Source of the DNA: Candidatus Chloroploca sp. Khr17 | GTDB taxonomy: Bacteria > Chloroflexota > Chloroflexia > Chloroflexales > Chloroflexaceae | Assembly (NCBI RefSeq): GCF_004138165.1 | Contig: NZ_RYFF01000014.1 | Span: 53,555 to 117,554 of the forward strand | Direction: 5' to 3' | Length of the DNA: 64,000 nt | Shown: positions 1 through 8,858 of the stretch, piece by piece | How positions within the stretch are numbered: position 1 is the first letter of the stretch | Layout of the letters: every line of letters starts with the position of its first letter | Made by a program: the position numbers and the translations under genes | Notes under the pieces: generated by a model | Database searches by the model: none | Told to the model about the DNA's origin: nothing | The model's input: only the letters and a program-made list of their open reading frames with translations

Positions 1-1
1 G

Positions 2-358
2 GTGAAAGATGCGTTGACCCAGTTCTGGGGTGGCCCCAAGCTTGCCGATAGCCCTCTGATGGGGCTGCGTACGGTCAAACGGGTGGTTCAGGATCAGGGG
101 GGCAGCCCGACACGCGCCTTGCAGGTTGTGCTCCGCCAGGCGATCAGCAATCTGCGCCCTGATGAACAGCTTGCCCCTTCCGGTCAAGAGTGGCTGCTCT
201 ATAATTTGCTTGAAGGGCGTTTTCTTCAGCGTAAAACGGTGCGTGATGTTGCCAATCGCCTGGCGATGAGCGAGTCGGATTTTTATCGCAAGCAACGGAT
301 TGCCATCGAAGAGGTTGCCCGCCAACTGGCCTTGATGGAAGAAGATGCCCGTTCATAA
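2..358 (+). CDS. C-terminal part of a putative DNA-binding regulator (5' end outside window)
   Basis: The frame is open to the left edge, so this is probably the tail of a longer protein; the GTG at position 2 is only a possible start. The 118 visible residues are mostly helical and Arg/Gln/Leu rich. The segment around TVRDVANRLAMSESDFYRKQ resembles a helix-turn-helix of the sigma region 4 or winged-helix kind. I do not recognise a named family. It lies 45 bp upstream of a receiver-kinase cluster on the same strand, so a role in the same signalling circuit is possible but is inference. Confidence 0.5.
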   Translation: MKDALTQFWGGPKLADSPLMGLRTVKRVVQDQGGSPTRALQVVLRQAISNLRPDEQLAPSGQEWLLYNLLEGRFLQRKTVRDVANRLAMSESDFYRKQRIAIEEVARQLALMEEDARS

Positions 359-403
359 GGTGGGTACCAACGGCGGTATGACCTTGATCGAAGAGGAAGC
401 ACC

Positions 404-775
404 ATGAAGGTGTTGCTCGCCGAAGATGAACCAGATATTCGCTTGATCACGCGCCTTGCCCTCGAAGATGCTGGCTGTACCGTGGTCGCGGTTGCTGATG
501 GACAGGCTGCCGTAGAGGCTGCCATACGCGAGGGGTTTGATGTTGCGTTGCTTGATGTGATGATGCCCCGTATGGACGGCTTTGCAACCTGTACGGCACT
601 CCGCAGCCATGCAGAGACTCGTGCGCTGCCAATCATTTTTCTCACGGCGCGTTCGCAAGAGCCTGAAGTGCAACACGGGTTGGCTTTGGGTGCCGCTGGC
701 TATATCGTCAAACCATTTGATGTCTTTAGCCTGGTTGAGTTGATGACCCATATTCTTGAGCAGCAACAGCAGTAG
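404..775 (+). CDS. Single-domain response regulator (CheY-like receiver)
   Basis: This 123-residue protein is one receiver domain with no output domain. Visible key residues are the acidic pair E7/D8, the phosphoacceptor D51 in LLDVMMPRMDG, T81 in FLTAR and K103 in IVKPFD. Such stand-alone receivers shuttle phosphate or act by protein contacts. It is 9 bp upstream of a hybrid histidine kinase and is the likely partner of that kinase. The start ATG follows an AGAGGAAG-like ribosome site. Family assignment is secure; the partner is inferred from adjacency. Confidence 0.9.
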   Translation: MKVLLAEDEPDIRLITRLALEDAGCTVVAVADGQAAVEAAIREGFDVALLDVMMPRMDGFATCTALRSHAETRALPIIFLTARSQEPEVQHGLALGAAGYIVKPFDVFSLVELMTHILEQQQQ

Positions 776-784
776 ATAGAGCTT

Positions 785-2863
785 ATGGATGCACCTGCGA
801 CTAGCCTGTTGGATTTGACCCCTCAGATGCTGCACGCGCTCTATCAGGTGAGTCGCCAGCTTGCCCGGAGTCAGAGCGTGACGCAGATCGAGCGCACGCT
901 GGTCACGGGTCTGGGTGAGGTGGTGCATTGTACCGGGGTTGTCTGGTATACGCTGGTGGAGACCGAGGAGGGCGGGTATCTCGCCTATGGTGATAGCGTC
1001 GGGGCACCTGACGTCTTGATGCGCGATCAGCACATGATGCACGATCAGATCGTGCGTTGGCGTGTGCCGCTGGTGGAAGATGCGCGGGTGATACCAGTAG
1101 CGACCTTGCTCAACCGCCATCACGATCACCTCGCCGCATTTGAAGGGTGTGGGGCGCTCATCACCGGCGAAAAAAAGGTCTATGCACTTGTCGTCGTGCT
1201 CTGGTCAACGCACATACAGCGCCCCACTGGTTGGCAACAGGCATTGGTGAGTTTGGCCGAAGAGTGTGGCTATGGGTTGGATCGCCTTAGCGCGAAGCTT
1301 GGCCTTGCCACATTTATCCTGGATCAAATGGATCATTTTACGACGATCCGGGCCGAGCAAGAGCGGACGCGCGCCGTGATTGATGCAACGAACGATGCGA
1401 TTCTGATGATTGACGAACATCGGCGCCCAATCTTGATCAACCGACGGGCACGCTTCTTTTTTGGGGTCAAGGAACGTGAATTGATTGGCAAGAGTTTTGA
1501 ACAGTTGAGTCGTTTTCTCGCCCAGATCTTTGAACAGAGTACGACTTTCAATGACTGGTTGCTGCAATTACTTGGCTCACAGACAGCCCGCGATGTGCGC
1601 GAGTTTGCGCTCCACAGCCCCGAACGACGCCTGCTCCAGTGTTTTTCAGCCCCGGTCACCGATGTGCATGATCATTATCGTGGACGCATTTTGATCTTCC
1701 GCGACATCACGCGTGAGCGTGAAGTTGAGCGCATGAAGAACGATTTTGTTTCGACAGTAAGCCACGAGTTGCGCACCCCGCTGACGAGCATTCAGGGATC
1801 GCTTCAGCTTGTCCTTGGCAAACCAGGCAACACACGGTCAGCTTCGGCTAGCGAACTCTCGCCAAGGAACCTCGAGTTGCTCACGATTTCCTTGGCGAAT
1901 ACCGAACGCCTGATCCGCCTAATCAATGATATCCTCGATCTTGCCAAAATTGAACAGGGCCGGATTCAACTCAGGCGCGAACCAATCAGGCCTGAAGAAC
2001 TCTGCCAGAGTGCGGTGCGTGATATGCATGCGCTGGCGGCAACCAAGCAGATCAGGCTTGAAGTTGTGGCCACGCCAGGGCTACCGGCGGTTATGGCTGA
2101 CCGTGATCGCTCGATACAGGTCTTGATCAACCTGCTCTCGAATGCGATCAAATTTTCACCCGCTGGAGGCCGGGTGCTTTTGCGGGTGCAGCGTTATGAG
2201 AACGTGGTGTGTTTTGCTGTGCAGGATTGGGGGCGGGGCATTCCACCCGAACACCACGAGCGTGTCTTTCAGCGTTTTCAACAGCTCGACAGCTCAAGTA
2301 CGCGTGAATTCAGCGGCACCGGTCTGGGCCTGGCGATCAGCAAAACCCTGGTGGAAGAGCAGGGTGGCAGCATCTGGCTTGAAAGTGCGGCGGGGCAGGG
2401 CGCGACGTTTCACTTTACCGTACCGATTGTCCCCGGCAGTGAGGGGCTCGCTTTTTCTAGCGGTGAATCGATCCAGGCGCGGCATTCTCACATCCTGGTC
2501 GTGGAAGACGATCCGTATGTCCGTCCGGTCTTGATCCGTCTGCTGCAACGCTACGGCTTGCAAGTCACGCATGCCAACGACGGGTTTGAGGCCCTAGCAG
2601 CGATCAATTCGTTGCAACCCGATCTTGTGCTGCTTGATATCAAGATGCCAGGCATTGATGGGCTTGAAGTGCTCTATCGTATGCATCAGCATCCCGAAAT
2701 GGCGCACATTCCCGTTATTATTTTGACAGCCGATGATCTCAACGAGCATACCCGCGCTCGCGGTATGGCACTTGGTGCTCGTGCGTATCTCGAGAAACCC
2801 ATTGGCTCGGAACGACTGATCAACACGATCAATCGGGTACTCGCAGCAGAGGAACAGGGATGA
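785..2863 (+). CDS. Hybrid sensor histidine kinase (GAF-like, PAS, HisKA, HATPase, receiver)
   Basis: A 692-residue cytoplasmic kinase with no membrane segment. Order of domains: a GAF-like region (about 15-185), a PAS domain (about 195-312), HisKA with the phospho-accepting H327 in VSHELRTPLTS, a HATPase domain with the N box NLLSNAIKFSP and G boxes DWGRGIP and GTGLGLAIS (about 430-545), and a C-terminal receiver with phosphoacceptor D618 in LLDIKMPGIDG. It should sense an intracellular cue and pass phosphate to its own receiver and neighbouring receivers. Its stop overlaps the next start by 4 nt (ATGA), implying translational coupling. Confidence 0.9.
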   Translation: MDAPATSLLDLTPQMLHALYQVSRQLARSQSVTQIERTLVTGLGEVVHCTGVVWYTLVETEEGGYLAYGDSVGAPDVLMRDQHMMHDQIVRWRVPLVEDARVIPVATLLNRHHDHLAAFEGCGALITGEKKVYALVVVLWSTHIQRPTGWQQALVSLAEECGYGLDRLSAKLGLATFILDQMDHFTTIRAEQERTRAVIDATNDAILMIDEHRRPILINRRARFFFGVKERELIGKSFEQLSRFLAQIFEQSTTFNDWLLQLLGSQTARDVREFALHSPERRLLQCFSAPVTDVHDHYRGRILIFRDITREREVERMKNDFVSTVSHELRTPLTSIQGSLQLVLGKPGNTRSASASELSPRNLELLTISLANTERLIRLINDILDLAKIEQGRIQLRREPIRPEELCQSAVRDMHALAATKQIRLEVVATPGLPAVMADRDRSIQVLINLLSNAIKFSPAGGRVLLRVQRYENVVCFAVQDWGRGIPPEHHERVFQRFQQLDSSSTREFSGTGLGLAISKTLVEEQGGSIWLESAAGQGATFHFTVPIVPGSEGLAFSSGESIQARHSHILVVEDDPYVRPVLIRLLQRYGLQVTHANDGFEALAAINSLQPDLVLLDIKMPGIDGLEVLYRMHQHPEMAHIPVIILTADDLNEHTRARGMALGARAYLEKPIGSERLINTINRVLAAEEQG

Positions 2864-4488
2864 AGGCTACGCCACCGGAACTTGACCGTCTGACGCATGC
2901 GCTGATGTCTCCTCTCACGACCCTGCAAGGGACAGTGCAGTTGCTGCAGCGGCGGCTCAGCAATACGCCTGATGAGCAGCAAGCGTTGCTGCTTGCCGCG
3001 CTTGGGCGCAATGTGCAGCGCCTGCGCACCGTATGCGATCTCCTTTTGCAAAGCGCCTTCTTTGATGGCACGCACCTCCAGATTTGTGTTCTCCCGGAGG
3101 ATCTGGCCCATCATAGCGCTGCCAGCACGACAACAACCCACCAGGATCAGCCTGTTGCCCCTGCGCAAGCTGGACAACCACTCGGCGAAACCGTCACGTC
3201 TAGGGGGCATCAATGCGTGCTTGTGATTGCAGCCGCGACGAGCGGTGCTGCCTTGCTTCTTCCGTTGCTTCGCGAGCGTGGCTTTACCGTCGAACTGATC
3301 GAAACGACGACCAGAGGTATTGACCGTGCCCGTGAAGTTCGCCCGGCCCTTGTTCTCGTCGATCCGCATGTTGATCACGAGGCTGAAATAGCGCTCCAGA
3401 TCCTGAGTGAAGACCCCGAAACCAAAGGGATTGTGCTTGCCGTGCTGAGCAAGGAATTCCATTGGACAGGAACACGCCACCCTTTCATCATTGACCCAAT
3501 GCTCGCGCCCGAGCAAGCCGTTCCCTTGCTCACTCAGCATCTGAGCCCCAGCGAGAACCCGCTTCACTCGCGCCAGCGTATTCTGATTGTTGATGACGAA
3601 CCTGACATTGCCATGATGATCGCTGCCCAGTTTGAACGTGACGGCTTCCAGACGACGCAGGTTCATAGTGGCACCGAGGTCTTGCAGATTGTCCGCGAGC
3701 AACGCTTTGATCTTATTTTGCTTGACGTTATGTTGCCTGACATTGATGGCTTCACTGCCCTTGGAGGATTGCGTGCCCAGGCCGAAACGCAATTGACCCC
3801 GATTATCCTGCTTTCGGCGATCAATTCACCAATGGAAAAAGTTCGGGGGCTAGAGTTAGGGGCTGATGATTATATCACCAAGCCCTTCAGTGCTGCTGAG
3901 CTGAGTGCGCGGGTGCAGGCTGCGATGCGGCGGAGTGAACGCGAAGGCGGTGCCAATCCTTCGACCCGTCTCCCAGGCAATATTGCCATTGAGCGGGCGA
4001 TCAGCCAGCGCATCGACCAGGGTCTACCCTTTGCCGTGGGCTATTGCGATCTTGACAACTTCAAAGCCTACAACGACCGTTACGGCTTTCTCAAAGGTGA
4101 CGCCGTCATTCTGCGCACAGCACAGATTTTGCTTGATGCGATTCGTACGATGGGCAATCCTGATGATTTTGTTGGCCACATTGGTGGGGATGATTTCGTG
4201 GTCATCAGTACGCCCGACCGCATCGAGGCCATCTGCAGCACGGCAGTCGCTCGTTTTGATGCAACTGCGCCCTTTTTCTACGATCCAGCGACGCGGCAAC
4301 GAGGTTTTATTAGTGGGGTTGATCGTCAGGGTCAGCCTACCAGTTTTCCCCTGGCCAGCATCACGATCACGATCATCAGCAGCGCACGACATACGTTTCG
4401 TCATCCCGGCGAAGTCGCTCAGCGGTCTGCTGAAGGCAAAAAACGCGGCAAACAGATCCCAGGTAGCGTCTACCTGTTGCACGAATAA
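2860..4488 (+). CDS. HisKA-like / degenerate receiver / receiver / GGDEF-like signalling protein
   Basis: 542 residues. The N-terminus looks like a HisKA helical hairpin (THALMSPLTTLQG, aligning with the HELRTPLT box) but no HATPase domain follows. Residues about 115-225 resemble a receiver lacking the acidic pocket. A complete receiver follows (about 240-355, phosphoacceptor D289 in LLDVMLPDIDG, TKPFSAAEL). The C-terminus (about 370-480) is a GGDEF-type domain with the signature GGDDF at 442-446, preceded by FAVGYCDLDNFKAYND. It may make cyclic di-GMP or be a degenerate relative. The HisKA-like part probably docks on the upstream kinase, to which it is translationally coupled. Confidence 0.8.
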   Translation: MKATPPELDRLTHALMSPLTTLQGTVQLLQRRLSNTPDEQQALLLAALGRNVQRLRTVCDLLLQSAFFDGTHLQICVLPEDLAHHSAASTTTTHQDQPVAPAQAGQPLGETVTSRGHQCVLVIAAATSGAALLLPLLRERGFTVELIETTTRGIDRAREVRPALVLVDPHVDHEAEIALQILSEDPETKGIVLAVLSKEFHWTGTRHPFIIDPMLAPEQAVPLLTQHLSPSENPLHSRQRILIVDDEPDIAMMIAAQFERDGFQTTQVHSGTEVLQIVREQRFDLILLDVMLPDIDGFTALGGLRAQAETQLTPIILLSAINSPMEKVRGLELGADDYITKPFSAAELSARVQAAMRRSEREGGANPSTRLPGNIAIERAISQRIDQGLPFAVGYCDLDNFKAYNDRYGFLKGDAVILRTAQILLDAIRTMGNPDDFVGHIGGDDFVVISTPDRIEAICSTAVARFDATAPFFYDPATRQRGFISGVDRQGQPTSFPLASITITIISSARHTFRHPGEVAQRSAEGKKRGKQIPGSVYLLHE

Positions 4489-4504
4489 CGCCGTACGAGG
4501 TTGC

Positions 4505-4834
4505 TTACGCCACCGAGCGTGCCGGGGCTGGCTCTTCTGAAGGCGGACTACAGACGTCGCAGACTCGGAAGGGTATGCCTGTCCCTGTTACCGTACGAAT
4601 ATGCTCGCGGCTACCGCAATAGCGGCATACCGAGAGATTCTCGATATCTTCGGCACGCCAGAGCTGAGGGGCCATCGTTATCTCCATTGGCTCATCAATT
4701 GAGAGAATACCAATCTTGACACACACGGCAGCAGGGAAGATATCGGCAACCCGGGCGAAGATCTTATGTGGATGCGAGTAGACCTCATCACCAATGAGGA
4801 TCCCTGTCATCCGGGGATGTGACCGAATTTTCAT
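4505..4834 (-). CDS. Small zinc-ribbon protein of unknown function
   Basis: 109 residues. The N-terminal 65 residues suggest a small beta-rich fold (ILIGDEVYSHPHKIFARV), vaguely PRC-barrel-like. The C-terminus has two CxxC pairs, CRYCGS and CDVC, spaced as in a rubredoxin-like zinc ribbon. The start overlaps the stop of the upstream gene by 4 nt (ATGA), so it is the last gene of the long minus-strand operon. It converges with the GGDEF protein gene, leaving a 16-bp gap. The function is unknown and the family name is not recognised. Confidence 0.6.
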   Translation of the reverse strand: MKIRSHPRMTGILIGDEVYSHPHKIFARVADIFPAAVCVKIGILSIDEPMEITMAPQLWRAEDIENLSVCRYCGSREHIRTVTGTGIPFRVCDVCSPPSEEPAPARSVA

Positions 4835-5148
4835 AGCTCGTCAAGCTGGGCGACAAGCCGTTGGAGATCAGTGTCGTCCAGCGCGAAACCTGGAGAGTCA
4901 GCGAACATTAGATCATCAAGGATGGTACGAAACAGAGGCAGATCACGTTCGTCAACCGTCAATGTACCTTGTTCAAGAGCGTAAAAGCGTTCAACCGCCC
5001 AATGGGCCAGTTGCTCAGCACTGCTACGATGTGCAAGGCGTGCTTGAAGCTGAGTACGTATGTCACGACGCGTTAGTATCATAGCATAAGATTCTTGTTT
5101 TTGCATTCCCCGAAAAACTTTTTGCTTCTGTTTGGACGACGAAGCCAC
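4831..5148 (-). CDS. Conserved hypothetical small acidic protein
   Basis: Up to 105 residues from a GTG at 5148. A more likely mature start is the ATG at 5082 (residue 23, MILTRRDIRTQLQARL), because the first 22 residues look unlike a folded domain; neither start has a clear Shine-Dalgarno site. The rest is helical with an acidic C-terminus (DDLMFADSPGFALDDTDLQRL). I recall similar small proteins in related genomes but no named function. It is coupled to the zinc-ribbon gene downstream and follows the Cas4-like pair. Confidence 0.55.
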   Translation of the reverse strand: MASSSKQKQKVFRGMQKQESYAMILTRRDIRTQLQARLAHRSSAEQLAHWAVERFYALEQGTLTVDERDLPLFRTILDDLMFADSPGFALDDTDLQRLVAQLDEL

Positions 5149-5193
5149 CGCAACAGAGCAGACGAACAGGGTGTGGTACTTGCCCCAAAGGCG

Positions 5194-5712
5194 CTAGGCA
5201 AGCGCATCTTCACACAACTCACGAAACCCACAGCCCGCACACCGTCGAACTTCGTCGTGGCTCCGCCCAACCTCGGCTTGATCGAGCAGATCACGCATCA
5301 CGGCAAGTGTGGCAAGTAGTTCGTCGCGCACTGCAGGCGTATACGCAAGGCGAAACGTCGTTTGTGCATAACGGAGCAGGCCATAGGGTGGGGCCTGTCC
5401 GGTGGTTGCTTCCACGAGCAAACAATAGGCGGCCAGTTGCATCAGATCAGAGTCATAGGGTGTGCTGGCCTGGCGGCCTGGTTTGACCTCAACCGGAATC
5501 GTATGTCCACCACGTTCAAGCAGGTAATCGGGTTTGCCCGTCAGACCATAGGCTGCCGCAAAGAGGGGGCGTTGCAGGCGGCGGCCTTCGCCGACATCAT
5601 CGGCCACCACCCGACCCCAGGGCAACCCGGTGCGCCGACGCAGAAGCACAGCGCTTGCCAAGACGAGCAAGGCCAACCCGAGCAAACCAGCAGCGAGGGC
5701 CTCTATTGCCAC
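5194..5712 (-). CDS. Cas4-like PD-(D/E)XK nuclease, C-terminal half, membrane-anchored
   Basis: 172 residues from a GTG at 5712. One N-terminal membrane segment (ALAAGLLGLALLVLASAVLL) precedes a RecB/Cas4-type nuclease core: GKPDYLL supplies the Asp, PVEVKPG the E-x-K, and QLAAYCLLVE the downstream Q-x3-Y motif. The C-terminus has three cysteines (CAGCGFRELC) as in the 4Fe-4S cluster of Cas4. The expected fourth cysteine lies in the preceding ORF. The start overlaps that ORF by 10 nt in another frame. It may be a coupled two-subunit protein or a frameshifted single gene. No cas genes or CRISPR repeats are visible. Confidence 0.7.
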   Translation of the reverse strand: MAIEALAAGLLGLALLVLASAVLLRRRTGLPWGRVVADDVGEGRRLQRPLFAAAYGLTGKPDYLLERGGHTIPVEVKPGRQASTPYDSDLMQLAAYCLLVEATTGQAPPYGLLRYAQTTFRLAYTPAVRDELLATLAVMRDLLDQAEVGRSHDEVRRCAGCGFRELCEDALA

Positions 5713-5930
5713 GCTACCACCAGCAGCAGCACCCCGCCGATCAGCAGAGCGATCCCAAGCCACCATGCGCCCTGACTGAGGGCAACCGCCCGTCCGTGGC
5801 GAGCGTGCCGCACAATGCCGACAGCCCGGCGCTCGTGCCCAGCAGGTTCCTGGCCGGCGACCCGTCGGAGCCACCAGGCACGAGCGCAAAAAACAAACTC
5901 GCCTACTTCACTCGCACGAATAACCGGCAT
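5703..5930 (-). CDS. Cas4-like N-terminal half with one membrane segment
   Basis: 75 residues. The N-terminus ASEVGEFVFCARAWWLRR matches the start of Cas4-family proteins, where the cysteine is the first iron-sulfur ligand. It ends in a membrane helix (GIALLIGGVLLLVVAW) just before the stop. The next ORF begins with another membrane helix, overlapping by 10 nt. Joined, the two would form a helical hairpin inserted between the first Cys and the nuclease core. It starts 19 bp after rseP. A sequencing error cannot be excluded, but both halves look well conserved. Confidence 0.65.
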   Translation of the reverse strand: MPVIRASEVGEFVFCARAWWLRRVAGQEPAGHERRAVGIVRHARHGRAVALSQGAWWLGIALLIGGVLLLVVAWQ

Positions 5931-5949
5931 ACGTCACCCTATCCCACGG

Positions 5950-7134
5950 CTACGAACCACCGAGAACCGGATTGCCTCGGATCGCATTCATAACATCGTT
6001 GACCGTAATCAGCAACATCAAGCCCATCAGCGCGGCAAACCCAATGGCATGGACAAGGGCTTCCTTTTCGGGGGGAACTTTCTTGCCGCCACGGAGCAAC
6101 TCGATTACCGAGAAGACAATATGGCTGCCATCGAGCGCGGGGATGGGCAACAGGTTGAGCAAGAAGAGATTCAGGCTCAACACGGCGGTCAGATTCCAGA
6201 ACGCAATGAAGCCACCGGGTTGCTGGATCACCTCACCCGTCGCACGTGCAATGCCAACCGGTCCAATTGGTTCACCATCGGGTGATGGGGTTGACGAAAT
6301 AATGCCAAAGATCGCGCCAGGCAAGCCTGCCAGGGCATTGAGCATCCGTCCGAGCAGATCGAAGCTATGGGTAACCCCCGTCCATGCCGCCTGGATGGGG
6401 CCTGCCTCAACCATCTCGATATCCTGCCCATAACTAAAACCAAAGCCCGACTCAATCTGGGCCCCACTCGGTGATGTCCAGGGGCCAGGGGTCACGACCA
6501 GCGTCACCTCGCGGTCATCACGGAGCACAACGGCCTCGACCGGCTGACCAAGATTATTGCGTCCGACCTCACCGATGACGGTCGCGTCGACGGCTGGGCG
6601 ACCATCGAGGCTTACCAGTTCATCACCGGCCTGAAACCCAGCGAGGGCGGCGGGGGTCGCATCAAAGACCTCACCAATCAACTGGCGCCCGGTAGGGGTT
6701 GGCACCCCCATAAAGAAAAAGAGCGCCGCAAAGATGAGCATAGCCAGCAGGAGATTCATCAACGGACCAGCAACCATCACCGCGATTTTGCGCAGTGGTG
6801 GTGCAGCTGCAAGGGTGCCCGACCCACCACTATAGATATTATCTTCGGCGCCTTCGTGGCTAGCAAAGCGCACAAAGCCACCAATAGGCAGCCAGTTCAG
6901 CGTATACTTCACGTCATTGCGTTCAAAGAGCACCATGGCCCTGGGGGGAAAGCCGACGCCAAATTCTTCGACTTTAATGCCCATCCAGATAGCCGTCAGA
7001 AAATGACCAAGCTCGTGGACAACCACCAGCAAACCAAGCATCAGCAAAAAAGCAACAATCGCCACAATTGGATTGCTGCCTGCTTGCTCAACTGCTTGTT
7101 GAACCGGGGCCGCCGCCGCAGTAAGAAACTCCAT
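5950..7134 (-). CDS. rseP: Site-2 intramembrane zinc metalloprotease RseP
   Basis: 394 residues, M50 family. The first membrane helix carries the zinc-binding HELGH at 40-44. A PDZ domain occupies roughly 150-235 (GEVFDATPAALAGFQAGDELVSLDGRP). The C-terminal membrane helix has NLLPIPALDGSH, where the Asp completes the zinc site. The enzyme cuts anti-sigma factors and signal-peptide remnants inside the membrane. The position after uppS-cdsA is the classical gene order. The gap to cdsA upstream is 80 bp. Confidence 0.93.
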   Translation of the reverse strand: MEFLTAAAAPVQQAVEQAGSNPIVAIVAFLLMLGLLVVVHELGHFLTAIWMGIKVEEFGVGFPPRAMVLFERNDVKYTLNWLPIGGFVRFASHEGAEDNIYSGGSGTLAAAPPLRKIAVMVAGPLMNLLLAMLIFAALFFFMGVPTPTGRQLIGEVFDATPAALAGFQAGDELVSLDGRPAVDATVIGEVGRNNLGQPVEAVVLRDDREVTLVVTPGPWTSPSGAQIESGFGFSYGQDIEMVEAGPIQAAWTGVTHSFDLLGRMLNALAGLPGAIFGIISSTPSPDGEPIGPVGIARATGEVIQQPGGFIAFWNLTAVLSLNLFLLNLLPIPALDGSHIVFSVIELLRGGKKVPPEKEALVHAIGFAALMGLMLLITVNDVMNAIRGNPVLGGS

Positions 7135-7214
7135 CTTCTTGCTCCCTCGGGGTGCCTACCACTCCACATAAGATCGATGTACTCAAAGTAGTGTAGCGAG
7201 TCTGAGGGGCAGCG

Positions 7215-8123
7215 TCAAGACGAAGTGAAAGTCAGCGCCAACACCACACCATAATAGACCACTGGCCCGGTAAAGAGCAGGCTATCCATCCGGTCAAGGA
7301 TGCCCCCATGACCAGGGATCAAGGTACCAGAGTCTTTGACGCCAAGCTGGCGTTTGATCAAAGACTCACAGAGGTCGCCAAGGGGGCCGGCGATTCCAGT
7401 GGCAAGCCCAATCAAGACGGCCCCAGCATATGAAATCGGCAAACCCATCAAAAAAACCGCAACGAGCGCGGTAAGGATAGAAGCGACCATCCCCCCGGCA
7501 AAGCCTTCCCAGGACTTTTTCGGGCTGAGCACAGGGGCCATTTTATGCCGACCCATTGATCGCCCGACAAAAAAAGCGGCACTATCTTGAATCCAGGTAA
7601 TCGCCAGCACAAGAAAGAGCCAGGCTGTCCCAGGGGGAAGCCCGAGGCCAGCGAGTGGAGCGGGGCGCAAAGGGGTTGAGAGTTGGGTCAGAAGAATAAA
7701 CGCGCTGAGCAACCAGCCAATATAGATAGCCCCTGCGAGGGTGAGCGCCCAATTCTGAATACTATTAGTACGATCACCGGGCAACAACTCATAGATCAGG
7801 GTGAGGCTCACGGCGAGGGCGAGCAGCAAGCCGGTCACATCAAAAGAGGTCAAAGGGCGGACAGCGGCGGCGAAGCAGAAGGCGAGGCCGACAGCGATGC
7901 CTGGGCCAGAGCGGGGCGCGAAGCCGCCCTGGCGAAAGATCGCAAACAATTCACGGATGGCGAGCACGACACACACGCCAACGACCAGCATCGTAGCGAG
8001 GGGCCACCAGCCTGCTGCCACAATCAGGGGGATGAGAATTGCCACACTGACCAACCGCCGTGTCAGCGAGCCAGCCTTACTCGGAGAGTCCGCCGAAGCG
8101 GCGTTCGCGCCGTCCATATTCAC
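7215..8123 (-). CDS. cdsA: Phosphatidate cytidylyltransferase CdsA
   Basis: 302 residues with about seven membrane helices. The C-terminal signature is clear: SPKKSWEGFAGG, then GDLCESLIKRQLGVKDSG and PGHGGILDRMDSLLF. It makes CDP-diacylglycerol from phosphatidate and CTP, the entry to phospholipid synthesis. The annotated start overlaps uppS by 47 nt; a second ATG lies two codons in. It is flanked by uppS and rseP as in many bacteria. Confidence 0.93.
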   Translation of the reverse strand: MNMDGANAASADSPSKAGSLTRRLVSVAILIPLIVAAGWWPLATMLVVGVCVVLAIRELFAIFRQGGFAPRSGPGIAVGLAFCFAAAVRPLTSFDVTGLLLALAVSLTLIYELLPGDRTNSIQNWALTLAGAIYIGWLLSAFILLTQLSTPLRPAPLAGLGLPPGTAWLFLVLAITWIQDSAAFFVGRSMGRHKMAPVLSPKKSWEGFAGGMVASILTALVAVFLMGLPISYAGAVLIGLATGIAGPLGDLCESLIKRQLGVKDSGTLIPGHGGILDRMDSLLFTGPVVYYGVVLALTFTSS

Positions 8124-8787
8124 TAACTGCCTGATGAAGATGTTCTGGGCGAAAATCGGGCCAGAACACCGGCGTTACCCAGTACTCACTATAAGCGGCC
8201 TGCCAGATCAAAAAATTCGAAATCCGGCGTTCACCGCTGGTTCGAATAACCAGATCGGGATCAGGCATACCGGTGGTCGAGAGCCGCGCACTGATGGCCT
8301 CTTCGGTAATCTGGTCAGCCCCGACGCCCTGCGCCACAAGGTCACGCACAGCATCAACAATATCAAGGCGCCCGCCATAATTGAAGGCGATCGCCAGGGT
8401 CAACCCCGTATTCTCACGGGTCAGGTCAACGGCCTGTTGCACCTTGCGTGCAAGCAACGGAGTCAAGCCCTGGAGTCGTCCAAGGTGGCGCAAGCACACA
8501 TTCTGCCGGTGCAAATTTTGCGTTTCGCGATCAATGAAATCGCTCAAGATCTGCATCAACCCCTGCACTTCAAGTGAGGGCCGATTCCAATTTTCGGTTG
8601 AAAACGCATACAGAGTCAGAAAGCGCACCCCGATCTGGTGGGCTTCGTTTACAATCGCACGAATATTCTCAGTTCCGGCGCGATGACCGGCAAGGCGCGG
8701 CAAACCACGCTGGCGTGCCCATCGCCCATTGCCGTCCATAATCACCGCGATATGGTTCGGGATGCGTCCGCCGTCTGGGGTGGTCAT
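8077..8787 (-). CDS. uppS: Undecaprenyl diphosphate synthase UppS (cis-prenyltransferase)
   Basis: 236 residues from the ATG at 8787, chosen because AAAGAGG sits about 8 nt upstream; the frame is open to 8856 but those 23 residues look non-homologous. Motifs: HIAVIMDGNGRWARQRG with the catalytic Asp, HRAGTENIR, YAFSTENWNRP, and DLVIRTSGERRISNFLIWQ. It condenses isopentenyl diphosphate into the C55 carrier for peptidoglycan and other wall polymers. It lies between frr and cdsA. Confidence 0.93.
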   Translation of the reverse strand: MTTPDGGRIPNHIAVIMDGNGRWARQRGLPRLAGHRAGTENIRAIVNEAHQIGVRFLTLYAFSTENWNRPSLEVQGLMQILSDFIDRETQNLHRQNVCLRHLGRLQGLTPLLARKVQQAVDLTRENTGLTLAIAFNYGGRLDIVDAVRDLVAQGVGADQITEEAISARLSTTGMPDPDLVIRTSGERRISNFLIWQAAYSEYWVTPVFWPDFRPEHLHQAVSEYGRRERRFGGLSE

Positions 8788-8858
8788 ACAGGACGCCTCT
8801 TTGTTAGCGAGGGGAACCGGAGATCCAGCCCCGGCGCTCCTGAGAACCTGGGTCATCT

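Noticed and set aside
8230..8260. GGTTCGAAT segment as a tRNA T-arm
   Set aside because: It lies inside uppS and no acceptor or anticodon stem can be built around it.
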